Below, piece by piece: positions 25,201 through 36,886 of a DNA stretch of 64,000 nucleotides. The stretch is from Oenanthe sinensis (Eukaryota > Streptophyta > Magnoliopsida > Apiales > Apiaceae): positions 27,030,860 through 27,094,859 of the forward strand of contig CM053796.1 of NCBI GenBank assembly GCA_028671895.1, given 5' to 3'. Within the stretch, counting starts at the first letter, position 1. Each line of letters starts with the position of its first letter. The translations under genes and the position numbers were made by a program. A model generated the notes under the pieces. The model searched no databases, was not told the origin of the DNA, and was given only the letters and a program-made list of their open reading frames with translations.

Positions 25201-26872
25201 TCAACAAGGCAGACAAAGAATTAAACTCTGATGAGATGAAAACTATGTTGAAAGCTACCACTGTGTTGTCCAAGGGACTTCACAATGAAGTTTGTGATCT
25301 TAAGGAATCTATTAACAAAACTTCTGCATCTGTTCAAACTGTTATTTAAGCATCTCAACATGCTCTGGAATTAAAGCTCAAGACTGTTTCAACAAAGCAG
25401 GATGTATTGGAAGCTAAGGTTGATAATCTTTCTACTTCTGTTAATTCTATGCAGGGTATGCTACACACAATTGTTGAAATTTTTATAGTTAGAAAATGGA
25501 ATGATGTCAGAAAGGGGGAGAAGGTTTTAGACAAATGCAAGGAGGATGCTGCACAAAAATCTGACAAACCTGATGGTGAAGATCAAGGGAGTCATAAGGA
25601 TGGGAAACAAACTCTAAAGCAACAAACTCTGATTGATCAAACTCTGTCAACCTCTCAAAATCTGACAAGAAAATAAACTCTGATAAAAAAGCAAACTCTG
25701 ATGGAAGCTGACATATAATTAGCAAAGAGGCTTGAAGAAGAAGAGAAGCCTGAAAAGATAGAAGAGTAAAATTTAAAGGATGCAGAATTGGCAAGAAGGT
25801 TGTTTGAAGAAGAAAATCCAGGATTAGATCCAATTACTGTAGAAGTAGAATTGAAGAAATCTGGTACTGACAATGCTCTAGTCTAGAAAAAGAGAAAATA
25901 TGTGAAGAAAGGTCCAATTCAAAGGAAGACATCTACTCAACAAAAGAAATCTGAATCTAAGCATGTCCAAACCAAACTAGGTCAACTTCAAGAATTCAGC
26001 AAAAAGCTGCAGCTAAACCAAAGACCCCTCTCACTATGTCTGGAACAACATTTCTCCCAGGTGGATCTAGCTTTGATGATGAAGAATAAGAGCAACAATA
26101 ATCACTGATCAGAAAGAAAAGGTCTAATCTTCTGTAGACCAAATCACAAACTCTGACTCTCAATGCCAGACTTGGTAAAAACAAGGGTGTTATTAGTGAT
26201 TCACATGTCAAAGTCTACAGGGGTGAAGCCAACTTTTTCAGAGATCCTTTTTCATTAAAAGACAAGCCTGAGGAAGATTTATCTCAAAAGCATCTGGACA
26301 AACTAATATCTATAAACATAGTGAATGATATATTTGATGGTGCTCAAGCAAAAGAAAAGCTGATCTATTTCTTGGAAGATGGATGAACATTGAATATTTC
26401 TGAAGAAGATCTCATTCACAAGGCCTCAAGAGAATTTGAACATGTTTTGTATCTTCTCAATGATGAAAATGAAGTCACTTCAGGATGGGTAAAGATCCTT
26501 GAAGGAGTGATAAATGAAAAGAAGAAGAATGAAAGGTTATTGATGATAAACTCTGAAGAATACAGACCAGGATATGTTCTTGAAGATGACACAGAGAAAG
26601 AAATGACAAAGGGAGATGCAAGGGTCAAGATGGTGTTAGGCATTCCTATACTAATTTTAAATCCCGATGGTAAGAAGGCTTGTTGCATTCCCTTAGATGA
26701 AAGAATGGAGAGATCATCAATCTATACGATGAAGGCTCCTATATTTCAAATTGATGATTCTTCTGAGCAAATGAAAGAATTAAAGGAGAAGTTAGTTGAT
26801 TTGTTAAAGAATGCTGAGGAAAAGCTGATTGATCAATTTCTAAAAGAAGACTTCTCATTCAGAAGGATTTGA
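22226..26872 (+). pseudogene. Extra ORF downstream of pol, family B (unknown function, broken)
   Basis: The likely start is the ATG at 22226 (MASKGHTF), followed by stops and frame changes; long open pieces are 22909-23577, 23629-24264 and 26390-26872. An N-terminal globular region (22226-23040) holds REWSFFFDCI, FDAIPQLA, VYFARFLQLIF and PTWFMLLLNE, and is related to the start of the family A ORF. Then come a Lys/Pro-rich part with a KKKRRR cluster (about 23364), long charged linkers with Asn-Ser-Asp repeats, and a C-terminal part with a predicted coil (EQMKELKEKLVDLLKNAEEK) near 26770-26830. No membrane segment is seen. It takes the place of an env-like ORF but is not envelope-like. Function unknown. 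Confidence 0.65.
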
Positions 26873-26973
26873 TTAAAGAATGAAGATACAAACTCTGATG
26901 CATTTGTCCTCATATTTCTGACATCATAGGTAAAATTTATGTTTTACTTTATGAAGCATAAATTGGGGGAGAT

Positions 26974-27477
26974 TGTTAGGAAACAAACACTGATGCTGTC
27001 AGAGAATAAAGATCAGAGTTTACACTGCTGACGTCATCAGAGTTTAGGAAGTTGTTGGTCAGAATTTACTCTAACAAAGAATGCTCAAATCAGAGAATAA
27101 ATAATCGACAGAGTTTAACAATCAGAGTTTGTGAAGAAGCAAGACAAAACAGAATATGATTAGGATAGTAAAAAAGGAATCCTAATACAAGTCAATTGCC
27201 TTATTAAAGCTATTCTTTTCATAATCTGTTTTGTAATTGAATTGTAATTGTTTATATATAAACACGGACATAGGTTAATATCATGTAACTTTCAAGTCTT
27301 ATTTTTCATAACCTAGCAGCTCTTAAGAACAAAAAATTTCTTAAGAGAGTTTTGTATTCTATTCCTTATCTTCAATACAAAACTGTGTTCTTTTTTATAT
27401 ACTTGTGTTAATATTCGATTATTAGGTACTATTACATTCAACCCATTTCTGTAATAGATCGTCTTTCTCGGCAAACA
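26974..27477 (+). repeat. 3' LTR of family B
   Basis: Starts TGTTAGGAAAC right after the polypurine tract TTGGGGGAGA (26963-26972) and ends GGCAAACA. It differs from the 5' LTR at roughly 7% of positions in the part compared by eye. Confidence 0.9.
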
Positions 27478-27743
27478 GTATTCAACCCCCTTCTACAAAT
27501 TATATTGACATTGTTCTGGGAAATAACAGTATTAAAACTCAACTAACTTGGGCAATAGATAAATAAAGTGGTAACATTTTTTGGGTGCAAACTAACAACA
27601 TGTTCCACTTTCTAATGAAAAAATTACAAATTCTAATGTATCAAAATGAAATTATCCTAGCGATAACATATTATCATAACAGCTTGTGTGGGAAGCTCTA
27701 CACATTTGTGGCCAAACATGTGCACAAGTTGATTGGCCATAAA

Positions 27744-27790
27744 AGTATGCATAAACATTTGCCAAAATTCATATCACTTATTGACAATAA

Positions 27791-27848
<58 letters not shown>

Positions 27849-28596
27849 CTTACAAAATCAAATTTGTCTAAGAAAAATAAAATCTTTTAACAACGAAAAC
27901 ATATCACATCTTTATATAATATCCTAATTTAAGTTAAAAGATTTAAATTTGGAATGCTCCACGAAAAAAATTCAATTTTTCGAATTTTTTTAGTCTTTGT
28001 TATCTTTGTCATCTTTTATTGTCGTTGTCGTAATAGCATTGTCGTTATTGTTGTATGCCACTGCCACTAGTATCGAGTGCCCCTATACCTACGAACTGTC
28101 ACAAGATTTTTTTTCCCCACACCTATGACTTCTCACGGTTGTTTTAATAACCCCATAAACTCTTATAGTTCTTCCTCATACCCACGACCTCTTGTAATTT
28201 TTTTAGTTAATCTCACTCTAATCTCATGTTAAATCACTAATTCTCATAAACCCCTAAAAAAGTCTTATAACGATCATATATTATGAAAGCTGGTTTTGGG
28301 GTTGAAAGCTCATTTTTGGGTCGAAGGTGGAAAAGTGGATTACAGGGGCCCATTTTTGGAACAATAATTTATTTTCATTCGTGTCCATGATAAATTATTA
28401 GAATATTTGGAGTGGAAGGAATCAAACTTAGATTCCTGCTCAATGGAACTCTGATACCATGGTAAAAGTCTTAATGTCCTCCATTTCTCATTCATAATAA
28501 TCTAATATATATATAGGTTACAAAATCAAACTTGGTCAACAAAAATAAAATCTCTTGACAGTGGATACATATTTTACATCTTTATATAATATTCAA
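27744..28596 (-). mobile_element. Possible TRIM-like element
   Basis: Two direct repeats (27744-27926 and 28464-28596) share TAAAAGT, AATAATCTAATATATAT, TTACAAAATCAAA and CATCTTTATATAAT. Between them, on the minus strand, TGGTATCAGAG (28453-28463) lies next to the right-hand repeat like an initiator-Met primer site. There is no coding capacity. The (AT)n run at 27797-27844 expands one repeat. Ends and duplication are not clear. Confidence 0.35.
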
Positions 28597-28599
28597 AAA

Positions 28600-29293
28600 A
28601 AATTCATCAACATATATTTTGTACGACCAATATTTAACCATTATATATTTTGTAAATACAGTAGGATCAATTTTATCTCATGTACACCAACACCTAGTTT
28701 TTGCTCCGGTGCTTTGTTAGATAAAATCTATTATATTTGAGCCCCGGGGAACAAGAGGCCATTAAAAGTGTGTACCTACTAGGAGATTGTTTAGAACTTA
28801 GAGAGAAAGGTCTATTCGAGTAACAAGGTTTTCAACAAGTTAGTATGGTGATCTTGTACTTATGATTTAATATTTCTGCACTACAAATTGTATCTCAACT
28901 AGCCAACAGTCTCTTATAATTTTAACAAGTAAGCTTTTTGCATTTTAGACTGTTTTATTTTCAAATTAAAGTTGATAATTGTTGAAAATATGTCATACTT
29001 GAAAATGGACACCTCTCGCAGAAGGCGGGGAATAAATGTTATAGCTAACTATAACCGATTTTATAATAATTACCAACTTTTATCCATCATTTTATAAACA
29101 ACCCTCTGAAACCATTGTTCATAATGTTTTTTTAGGATGAGACTCTTGAAAGAAACATAATCCTATAAATAAGGGAAATTATTTTAACAAATATACTTTT
29201 GAAAACAATTTGAAAACTGAGTTCTAATAAATTAAATAGTCATGACATATATAATTTGAAAACAGTTGATTATTATACCTTGTTTTCCTTAAT

Positions 29294-29361
<68 letters not shown>

Positions 29362-30130
29362 GGTGACGAACTCTTATTTGAGTAGGTGAGAAATCAATTT
29401 TTATTTTTTAAGAATTTGACTAACAAATAACTATAAAAAATTACAAAACATATAAAAAAACATATAACATCAAAAATAATATACAAAAAAATATAGCACA
29501 CAAACGCTAATACTAAACATAAACAGTGTTCTCTAATTTTGTGTTCTAAATTTTTTTATGTTATATATGTAATTTTTTTGTTTATTTTGTAATTATTTTT
29601 TGTATTCAGTAATTTTTTTATGTTATATATATATACACTATCAGGAAGTGTAATAGTGGCGATAAAAAGTTAGACACCAAACTTATTAACTTCTAACAAT
29701 ATGATTATCAAAATCAAAAGGGTTTTACATAATATTTAACTAACAAAATAAAATATTTACAAAATAGGGATACAAAATCTTATATATTACTAATATCATA
29801 AATCTCACACACAACAATCATGTCCAACAAAATTTCAATATTTTATTACTTTTTTCATATGTCGATAAAACTTACTATGCCAATATATTTATAAGTTTAA
29901 TCAAAACCAAGTGAAAATGCTTGTTTCACTAAATTTTTAATTCTAACCCAATACCAAATATACTTTTAAGTTTATTTTAAATTAAATTAACATATTTTAC
30001 TATTTTTTTAATAATCATTTGAGGATGAGTGAAAAGAAAAGTAATTTAATGTTTTGTTAAAATTCATATTATGAATGCTACTCTAAACTTTTATATATTT
30101 TATCAAATAAAATATAAATGTGTAATTAAT
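28600..30130. other. AT-rich spacer with a long (AT)n microsatellite
   Basis: The only distinct item is the (TA)n run at about 29296-29354. Sequence near 29700-29727 resembles the outer end of the family C LTR (ATTATCAAAATCAAAAGGG) but the match is too short to call. Confidence 0.5.
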
Positions 30131-30275
30131 ACTCCCTCTGTCCTATTCATTTTTTTACCTACACGTATTTTAAGGTGTATACAAAGTATAGTTTAATATA
30201 TTATTATTACAATTTTCTGTTTTTAAATAAAAATTAAATTTTTATTCAGAAAAAAATATTAAAAAATAGATTATG
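30130..30275. mobile_element. Stowaway-like MITE end
   Basis: ATACTCCCTCTGTCCTATTC at 30130-30149 is the terminal sequence usual in Stowaway (Tc1/mariner) MITEs. I do not see the opposite inverted end, so this is a truncated copy. Confidence 0.5.
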
Positions 30276-30279
30276 AAAT

Positions 30280-31110
30280 TATATGCGGCCGGATACTCTG
30301 CGGCCATTCCTGGCTCGGCTCCGATAACGCAATTCCGGAGGAGTCGGTAGTTGGGCACTGGATCCCTTCATAAACAAAATGACTGGGACATATGGAATAC
30401 CTATCTCACGGAATGAAAATGATCATATTTGAGTGTTCAAGCACCACATATGTATCATTGGTGGGGTTTTTTGACCTCAACCCACTTCGAAATGTATATA
30501 TTGATTCCATAATGATTCAACATCCCGGACCTCCAATAATTCAACGTCCAATGTATTATTCAAAGGAACTCCATTCTTCTCACAAACCCAATGAATCAAG
30601 TGTGGCTTTTCATTCTTCTTCGCATTTAATTTAGTAATTTGATAGCATAATCGTTCTTGTACACAATCACATTAGTACCCACAAGATTTGTTCTTAATTT
30701 TTCAAAAGAATAAACCACAAATAAGGGTGGGCTAAATTAATTTTACTTAAAAAAAATTTGTCCTTCAAAAATAACAATTTTAGTAAACTTAACATTACAC
30801 TAATAATATTCTTAATTTAATAATTTATTAAATATATGTGTTATGCATGTTATGCTAGAATTATATAATATATTTGTTTAAGAATAAAAATAAGATTTAT
30901 TGATATGTTTTTTAAAGTTAAGATTATTTTATCAGAATAAAATTATAAATTAAGTACACTCTTATAACTATTTATATCACCTTTCTAGCGTTAAGAAACT
31001 TACTATATATTATACACTATATAATTTATAATAAAAAATTAAAAGATATAAACAATATATTTTTAAGGCTTTTATGTCTTAAAAATATAACTACAAACTA
31101 CTATAAAAAT
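30280..31110. other. Spacer with a small GC-rich island
   Basis: A GC-rich patch (30286-30365, with CGGCC and CCGGAGGAGTCGG) stands out in AT-rich sequence. An 80-codon frame follows at 30392-30634, which I do not recognise. A second small GC patch is at 31694-31730. They could be remnants of gene ends or transposon termini. Confidence 0.25.
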
Positions 31111-31214
31111 AAAAATGTTGTTTAAAATTTCAGGTGCCAGGGCCACAACAGAACTCTGGGTTGTGCGTGGCTCCGCCTTGCAACAAACAATTCCTTCTCT
31201 GAATTAAGCCCGAG

Positions 31215-31420
31215 AAAGATTCTAATTACATGCATAGTATATAGAATGAAAATTTTTGTTACTTTTCTGCCACAAAACTCCTCCAACTGCAAAATTGTTG
31301 GATCATATATCCCCGACAAAGATTCTAATTACTTGCATAGTATATAGAATGAAATTTTTTATTACTTTGCTGCCACAAAACTGCTTCAACTGCACAATTC
31401 TTGGATCATATATTTTTTCA
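31215..31420. repeat. Tandem duplication, 103 bp unit, two copies
   Basis: AAAGATTCTAATTAC begins both units (31215 and 31318). The copies are close but not identical, and differ mainly by single substitutions. Confidence 0.8.
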
Positions 31421-31746
31421 AAAGAATTGAAAGATTCCAATCTTGAGCAATGATACGATAATTAGTGTAGAAACTAATATAATTTTTAGCTCCTCATATA
31501 ATGCGATACAAGCATCATCAAATACGAACTATTTGCATCATTTTCAACAATATTGCACAATGATTTTGAATTTTTGAGAAGTCTTGGGTGAATCACCTGA
31601 TTTGTAATGTTTAAATTTTTATTCCTCATGTTAATGTTTAAATTTTTATTCAGAAAAAAAAATTAAAAATAAGATAAAGAACTATACTTTATATGCACCG
31701 CGTGCCGAACCTTCTCTCCGAAACGCGTTAATAATTGGGTGGGACT

Positions 31747-31964
31747 AAAATTGTATTATTAGTTATAGGTTTTTGTTGTTTATTACTATAAATTATATAG
31801 TCTGTAATGTATTATAAGCTTTTTAACTGTTGAAATATGATATAAATATTTAGAGCATTATACTTAATTTTATAATTCCACTTAAACACTATAACGGCCA
31901 TCAAACACTAATATTGTTAAATTCGGTATAAAAAAGTAGGGCTACTTTTAAAAATATATTAGTA
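31747..31964. repeat. 218 bp direct repeat, copy 1
   Basis: Aligned without gaps to 32198-32415, offset exactly 451 bp, with only a few substitutions (for example ATAAATATTT against ATAAGTATTT). No coding sequence. Confidence 0.85.
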
Positions 31965-32197
31965 ACCGATGGGATAATAATAAAGCTCAGAAAAAGATAT
32001 TACAGATAGTAGTACTTAAATAACCTTCCGATCATTGATCAAACCATGAATATATTACAGAGTTGAGAGCATATACTTTAAACTGTGTGTATTAATAGCA
32101 TATAGGAGCCACAGGCCAAAGTATGCGTTGACCCATCCTTGACTCTTAATTAAACACTACCACCGTAAGTATGTTTCTTAGGTACCAATACAACTAT

Positions 32198-32415
32198 AAA
32201 ATTGTACTATTAGTTATAGGTTTTTGTTGTTTATTACTATAAATTATATAGTCTGTAATGTATTATAAGCTTTTTAACTGTTGAAATATGATATAAGTAT
32301 TTAGAGCATTATACTTAATTTTATAACTCCACTTGAACACTATAACGGCCATCAAACACTAATATTGTTAAATTCGGTATAAAAAAGTAGGGCTACTTTT
32401 AAAAATATATTAGTA
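32198..32415. repeat. 218 bp direct repeat, copy 2
   Basis: Second copy of the 31747-31964 unit. A short GATAGTAGTAC stretch follows the repeat here and lies about 40 bp beyond it in copy 1, which suggests a deletion in the duplicated block. Confidence 0.85.
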
Positions 32416-32654
32416 CATTACAGATAGTAGTACATTATATTTACTATTTAAATTATAAAAAACGGAAAAAGGTAAATAATATCAAATCTAATAAACTAAT
32501 GTTACTCACATTAAAGTAATCTTCACCTCAACTTAATCTATAAATAAAAATATGCACTCATTCTCGAATATGCATTTACTTACAAATATCAAGCTTTGGA
32601 GAAGATTCATCCGCACCTCCATAGTCAAGACTAAGTTTCTGAAACAGACGAATT

Positions 32655-33222
32655 AATATTCTCCATCACAAACAATACAAGCAAATAGGTCTATACTTCT
32701 ACACCCTATAATCTCCATACCCACATGAGTCCAAGAACCCACAAGTCTATAAAAACAATCATAAACATAAAGTCCGCCACTTGCACTGCCTTCGTGATCG
32801 TACCCAAGAATTACCACACCTCAATGCATAATGCATAATGCATGATCCTTTCCAACACAAGTTTCCCACCTTTCAGCTAGCTTCTGATGAGCAATCTATC
32901 AGAAACGCCTGTCTTGACCCCCATGCTCCGAAAATATAATCTCATTCCCTTGATCAGCATTGCCTTAATACCCTCCTGAAACAACAATGCTCGTAGGTAT
33001 CAGCTCCCAATTAAAAATCCTACATGCTGCTAGATAGTTGTTCCCTGCTTAAGATTGTCCATGTAAGCCCTCCACAGATTTTTCAATCTGAAACGTAAAC
33101 ACATCTACAATCTCAATCTCGGGAATGGCACCAACGATTATCATATCAGTGTACAAGCAAAGTCTACAATTTCTCAACACCGTAGCTGCCTTTAAATCCC
33201 CTCCACCCCAACCGAGGTTAAT
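32655..33222 (-). pseudogene. SUVH-type SRA (YDG) domain fragment
   Basis: On the minus strand a frame from about 33205 reads DLKAATVLRN, then VGAIPEIEIVDVFTFQIE, GLHGQS, a stop, AGNNYL, TSIVVSGGY, a stop, and NADQGNEIIFSEHGGQD. This matches in order the SRA domain of plant SUVH histone H3K9 methyltransferases, which binds methylated DNA. After a frame change it continues with YDHEGSASGGLYVYD near 32720-32790, the conserved YDG segment. Pre-SET and SET domains are not seen. With three or more stops and a frameshift it cannot be functional. The family is inferred from motif memory, without a database search. Confidence 0.6.
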
Positions 33223-33580
33223 AAATCAAACTAACTCACTTTAGCATGGCCTATGGTCTATTTGGTCCAAGAAACACACAGAGCTTGGCTCATTAAATAA
33301 AGGGCCCTGTAATATACATGAATATTGGTCTCTTATGGTTTATAACATATACAAAAATATAGTATATATATTCACATATATATAAAGGGGTCACTAGAAT
33401 TCTCTCCCACCCGGAACAATATCACGTGTATTTTGATTTTAAACTTCATTTTGATGATGATATTCGCCTGAAAAAACATCGTTAAACATCTCCTCCATCC
33501 GAATATACTCGGAAAAATCATTTACACCATGAGTTAGGTGCTAGGGCGTTGAGAAAAATAGGGTGTTTCAATGTGGGAAA

Positions 33581-33964
33581 CTAAATGGGTGTTGGTGTGC
33601 TAATGCCACTTGGCCTACCTGACATCTTAAGTGGTGATGTTGACATGACATGTGTTATCAACATTCTCGATGGCATTGGCGTGCCAGGTGGTGCAAAGAG
33701 TGAGTCTTGGTCCACCAGTTCGAGTTTGAGGTCAATTGTTAGAGGAAGGTGGGGGTGGCGCCGATGATGGCATAAGCTGTAAGATGAGGAAACGGAAGGG
33801 AGAGACCATTGTTCATAAAATAGAGAAAGTGAGAAAAGGTGAAGATTTAGAGAGAGAAGATGAGTTGGTGGTTTATATTTTGCAAATGAAGAGTTTATAG
33901 TTGTAGTTATTATATATAGGAAAGAAATGTGATTTGGGTGGAGTGTAAATGTTGGGATAAACAC
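33581..33964 (-). other. Unrecognised minus-strand ORF, 127 codons
   Basis: An open frame starts at 33964 and ends at 33581. The N-terminal half is low-complexity Leu/Ser/His-rich; the C-terminal half is Pro/Ser-rich with SLFAPPGTPMPSRML and SGRPSGISTPTPI, which looks more protein-like. It lies 0.4 kb upstream of the SRA fragment on the same strand and could belong to the same lost gene. I cannot name it, and chance is possible. Confidence 0.25.
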
Positions 33965-34868
33965 GAGATATATATATATGTCAAGGTGGACTTTTTTAAG
34001 AAAATATATAAAATAAAATTTCTATTTATTTTTTACTATTCTTAGGAAATATATTTATTAAAAATCAATTTCGTTCAATATTCTAAAAATCTCAAATTCG
34101 ACCCATTAGAAATCATTTTACGTCGATTTTCTAAGAATCTTCGATTCTGCTGACTAATTTCCGATCAATTGTTCTATCATATTCAATCAGTTAGATTTTT
34201 AAAATATCATTAATCACTATAAATTATTGTTAAAATGTGTGTTTTATAATAATTTAATAAGATTAATATCTATAATCTATTATTAAATTCGAGCCAATCG
34301 TGTAAACCAATTTTTATGAGAACTTATCTTAGTTTTTTTATTATTTCATTGAAAAATCGTAATCAAACCGTTAAAAAATAAGGGTAAAATTAATAAATTA
34401 GGATAAATGTATAAAACTTTTTTTATGAAAATTGTAATTTAACCATCGAGGAAGTACGGATGGTATGATAGTATGAGAAGTACCGACAACTATGAAACAC
34501 AAGAATCGTAAGTAGAGACGCTCAATTACAAAAAATAAAAATTACCATCTAATAGAGTTTTAAAAATGATAAAAAAAAAAAAATCGATTATTTTAACTAT
34601 AGCCGAGCTACAGTCCCCTTAACCGCCCCTTGTTCCCCGTCCTGTCAATATTAGCTATATATATCTAAGTCACTGCTAAAAGAAAGACCAAGGGATATAA
34701 AAGAGTCTAGCAAAACCAAGAGAAACAGGAACCGTAAAGAAACATAAATAAGACTAATAATTATATGTACCTTTTTAATGCACCAAGAAAAATATATTTA
34801 AATTTAGAACCCAACACAATCTTACCTTAGATTACAAGAATGGTTCTGCTAGAAATTTAGAGACTAAG

Positions 34869-35275
34869 TGTAGCATGCCACATCCAATACAATGTGTGTG
34901 TTTGGACCCTTTATAAGGAAAAGTTAATAACTAATTTATACCAAAAATTACTAGCATGGATGACCTGTGGTGAGTTATTGGGTCTGTATGCATTCAGTTG
35001 TGGGCTTGGGTTATTATAAATGGTATCAGAGTCATGCCGGACCGAAAGTGTTAAGGCACTACCATGTTCCGTAAGTTTGTGTGTGGGTTCGACGAGGACG
35101 TCGACCAATAAGGTGGGGTGTTTGTAACATCCCACGTCGAATAGAATGTGTGTGTTTGGACCATTTATAAGGACAAGTTAACAACTAATGTATAACAAAA
35201 ATTGCAAGTTTTTTTTAACTGACATGTAGAGGGTTGTTGGATCCGGTATGTACGTTTATACTGAGACCTATTAAC
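34869..35275 (+). mobile_element. TRIM retrotransposon
   Basis: Two direct repeats of about 150 bp start TGTAGCATGCCACATCC (34869) and TGTAACATCCCACGTCG (35123) and share AATGTGTGTGTTTGGACC and TTTATAAGGA. A primer site TGGTATCAGAG at 35021-35031 follows the first directly, and a purine-rich AAGGTGGGGTG at 35110-35120 precedes the second. The internal part is only about 100 bp and non-coding. The outer half of the second LTR is diverged, so its end is approximate. Confidence 0.6.
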
Positions 35276-35689
35276 CTTTGAAAATACATTAACAAAAACA
35301 ATCCTTGATGTTATCAGTATGGTAGTCCAAATCATTCAACATTTATGTGTAACGATTGTCATAATATTCAGTATACGACTTTTATAGTTTAAACTCAAAT
35401 TTTGTTGAAATTCATGATGCAACTGGCAATCTCATTCACGGACTAAGATAGAGACTGAAACTCAATTTCAATCACTGAAACGTTTACATGGACATCCTAC
35501 TAATTAAAAATACTACTAAGAAAGGATCCAATTTATGGTGGTTCCAGAAAGGTCTAACTAACTTGAAAAACAAACCTACATACCCTAGTTCGGGATATTT
35601 GAAAAAAACTCTTGTCTCTTCGATATACGTAAATAGGCATAATTAACCTCATGTTCTAGAAAATGTCATATCCCTGAGATGAAAAGAGA

Positions 35690-35960
35690 ACAAATATATA
35701 TTTATTTTAGCACTTGCATAGCGCTTTTATTTTAGCACTTGTATAGAGCTTTTAAATGCTATATGCAAGTGCAAGTGGCTTGCATAACACTTTTTTAAAA
35801 GCTATGTAAGTGCAATACTTAGACAACACTTGTAGAAGTGTTATGTAAGTAAGTGATATCTAAATGCTTCTATAGCCTTTTATATGTGCTATGTAAGTAG
35901 TATAATCTATTTATAATATCACTTCAATAGCATTTACAAAAACGCTTTGCAAGAGAAACA
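35690..35960. repeat. GCTATGTAAGT repeat array (CACTA-like subterminal)
   Basis: Repeated direct and inverted copies of GCTATGTAAGT and AGCACTTGCATAGC, of the same type as 4731-4999. It marks a second copy of that CACTA-like family, with no clear terminus. Confidence 0.4.
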
Positions 35961-36880
35961 TTTTCAAAACTTCATAATATAATTATTTTTTAATATTCCA
36001 TAAATATTATTAAAAAGATAAATGAACAATTCGAAATAAAACTGAATGACAAAAAATAGACTAACAACTCATATTACTTTGATATAACTAAAATAAATCA
36101 CAAATATCATTAACATTTATAAAACTCTATCGTTACAAAGATATAAATAAAGTTCCAGGAAATTACATTCAAGTATTACACCTCAACAAGTTCTTGGCAA
36201 AGTATTACAATTAAGTATTGTCCTGAAAGTGCTACAGTGAAAATGTTTGTTGGTCTGTATTCAAACAATTCTAAACCTCAGGATCATTCATTGTTGATGA
36301 CAAAGGCTTCAACATTTTCATAGGAATAATTAAGTGACTTGTGGCCTAAATAAGCATCACATCTATAACCGGATCGACCACATCCTGCATAAAACCATAA
36401 ACTCAATTAAAACGCCTACAAACTTTGCAATCATCTCCAAAGAATATGTTTTATCTAAAGAGAATTAAAAGTAGGCTCGAAGATATGGAACTTTTTTCCT
36501 GAAGCTGATTCAACAAAACCTATACATAAAAACCAAACATTCAATTTGAAAACCATAAATTTCTACCATGGAATGCAAAGAAATTATAGCTCTGCACCGA
36601 GAAAGTTTGGCTTAAAATGAAAATCCGAGAGTCTGTGCCCATATTCAGGTGTCTAACATTACTACTCTAATTTAAAAATAGGTCAGGTACCATAGCTCAA
36701 AGGCCTATGCAGTATTCAAGCACCTACCATTATACAATTATTTATCCAAATGGCAAGCCTAAACATGATATTACACTATTAGTTTATTATGAGAAATTAA
36801 TTTTCACACAAGTCCCCATGATCATGTTCACTCTTTCAATAAACTACGCATATATCGAATAACCACTTTAAAAAGTTTAC
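35961..36880. other. Spacer, nothing recognised
   Basis: No confident gene. Short minus-strand protein-like stretches near 36290-36390 could belong to the CACTA-like element next to it, but I cannot identify them. Confidence 0.35.
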
Positions 36881-36886
36881 AGTAGA

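Larger units (their letters stand above)
15419..27477 (+). mobile_element. Ty1/copia retrotransposon, family B, full structure but decayed
   Basis: Two LTRs of about 505 bp bound a 12,059 bp element with primer site, gag, pol and a large extra ORF before the polypurine tract. It inserted near the C-run tail of the family A solo LTR. The flanking 5-mers are ATATT and GTATT, a one-base mismatch. By hand I count about 16 LTR differences in the first 215 bp, so the insertion is not recent. All ORFs are broken. The motif AAACTCTG occurs at least 35 times on the plus strand of the internal region. Confidence 0.9.
14331..27528 (+). mobile_element. Solo LTR, family A, split by the family B element
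   Basis: The LTR starts TGTTAGCAATC at 14331 and resumes after the inserted element at 27478 with TATTCAACCCCC, ending AAATAACA at 27528. A perfect GTATT duplication flanks it (14326-14330 and 27529-27533). Excluding the insertion it is about 1.14 kb. It carries the TCAATTGAT motif repeatedly (14400-14900), and it aligns with 2520-3589. No family A internal sequence is present. Confidence 0.9.

Noticed and set aside
22226..26872. Envelope gene and thus an endogenous retrovirus
   Set aside because: Position fits, but no signal peptide, membrane segment or cleavage motif is seen, and the sequence is charged and Lys-rich.
27585..27890. 101-codon ORF with an Ile-Tyr run
   Set aside because: The run is the translation of an (AT)n microsatellite, and the rest is AT-rich spacer.
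28440..28470. tRNA gene suggested by TGGTATCAGAG
   Set aside because: Only the primer-site complement is present; no cloverleaf or B box around it.
29640..29727. Another family C LTR remnant
   Set aside because: Only about 25 bp around ATTATCAAAATCAAAAGGG match; too short to support a call.
34869..35275. Cassandra TRIM with 5S rRNA in its LTR
   Set aside because: I see no 5S promoter boxes in the LTR; only the TRIM layout fits.
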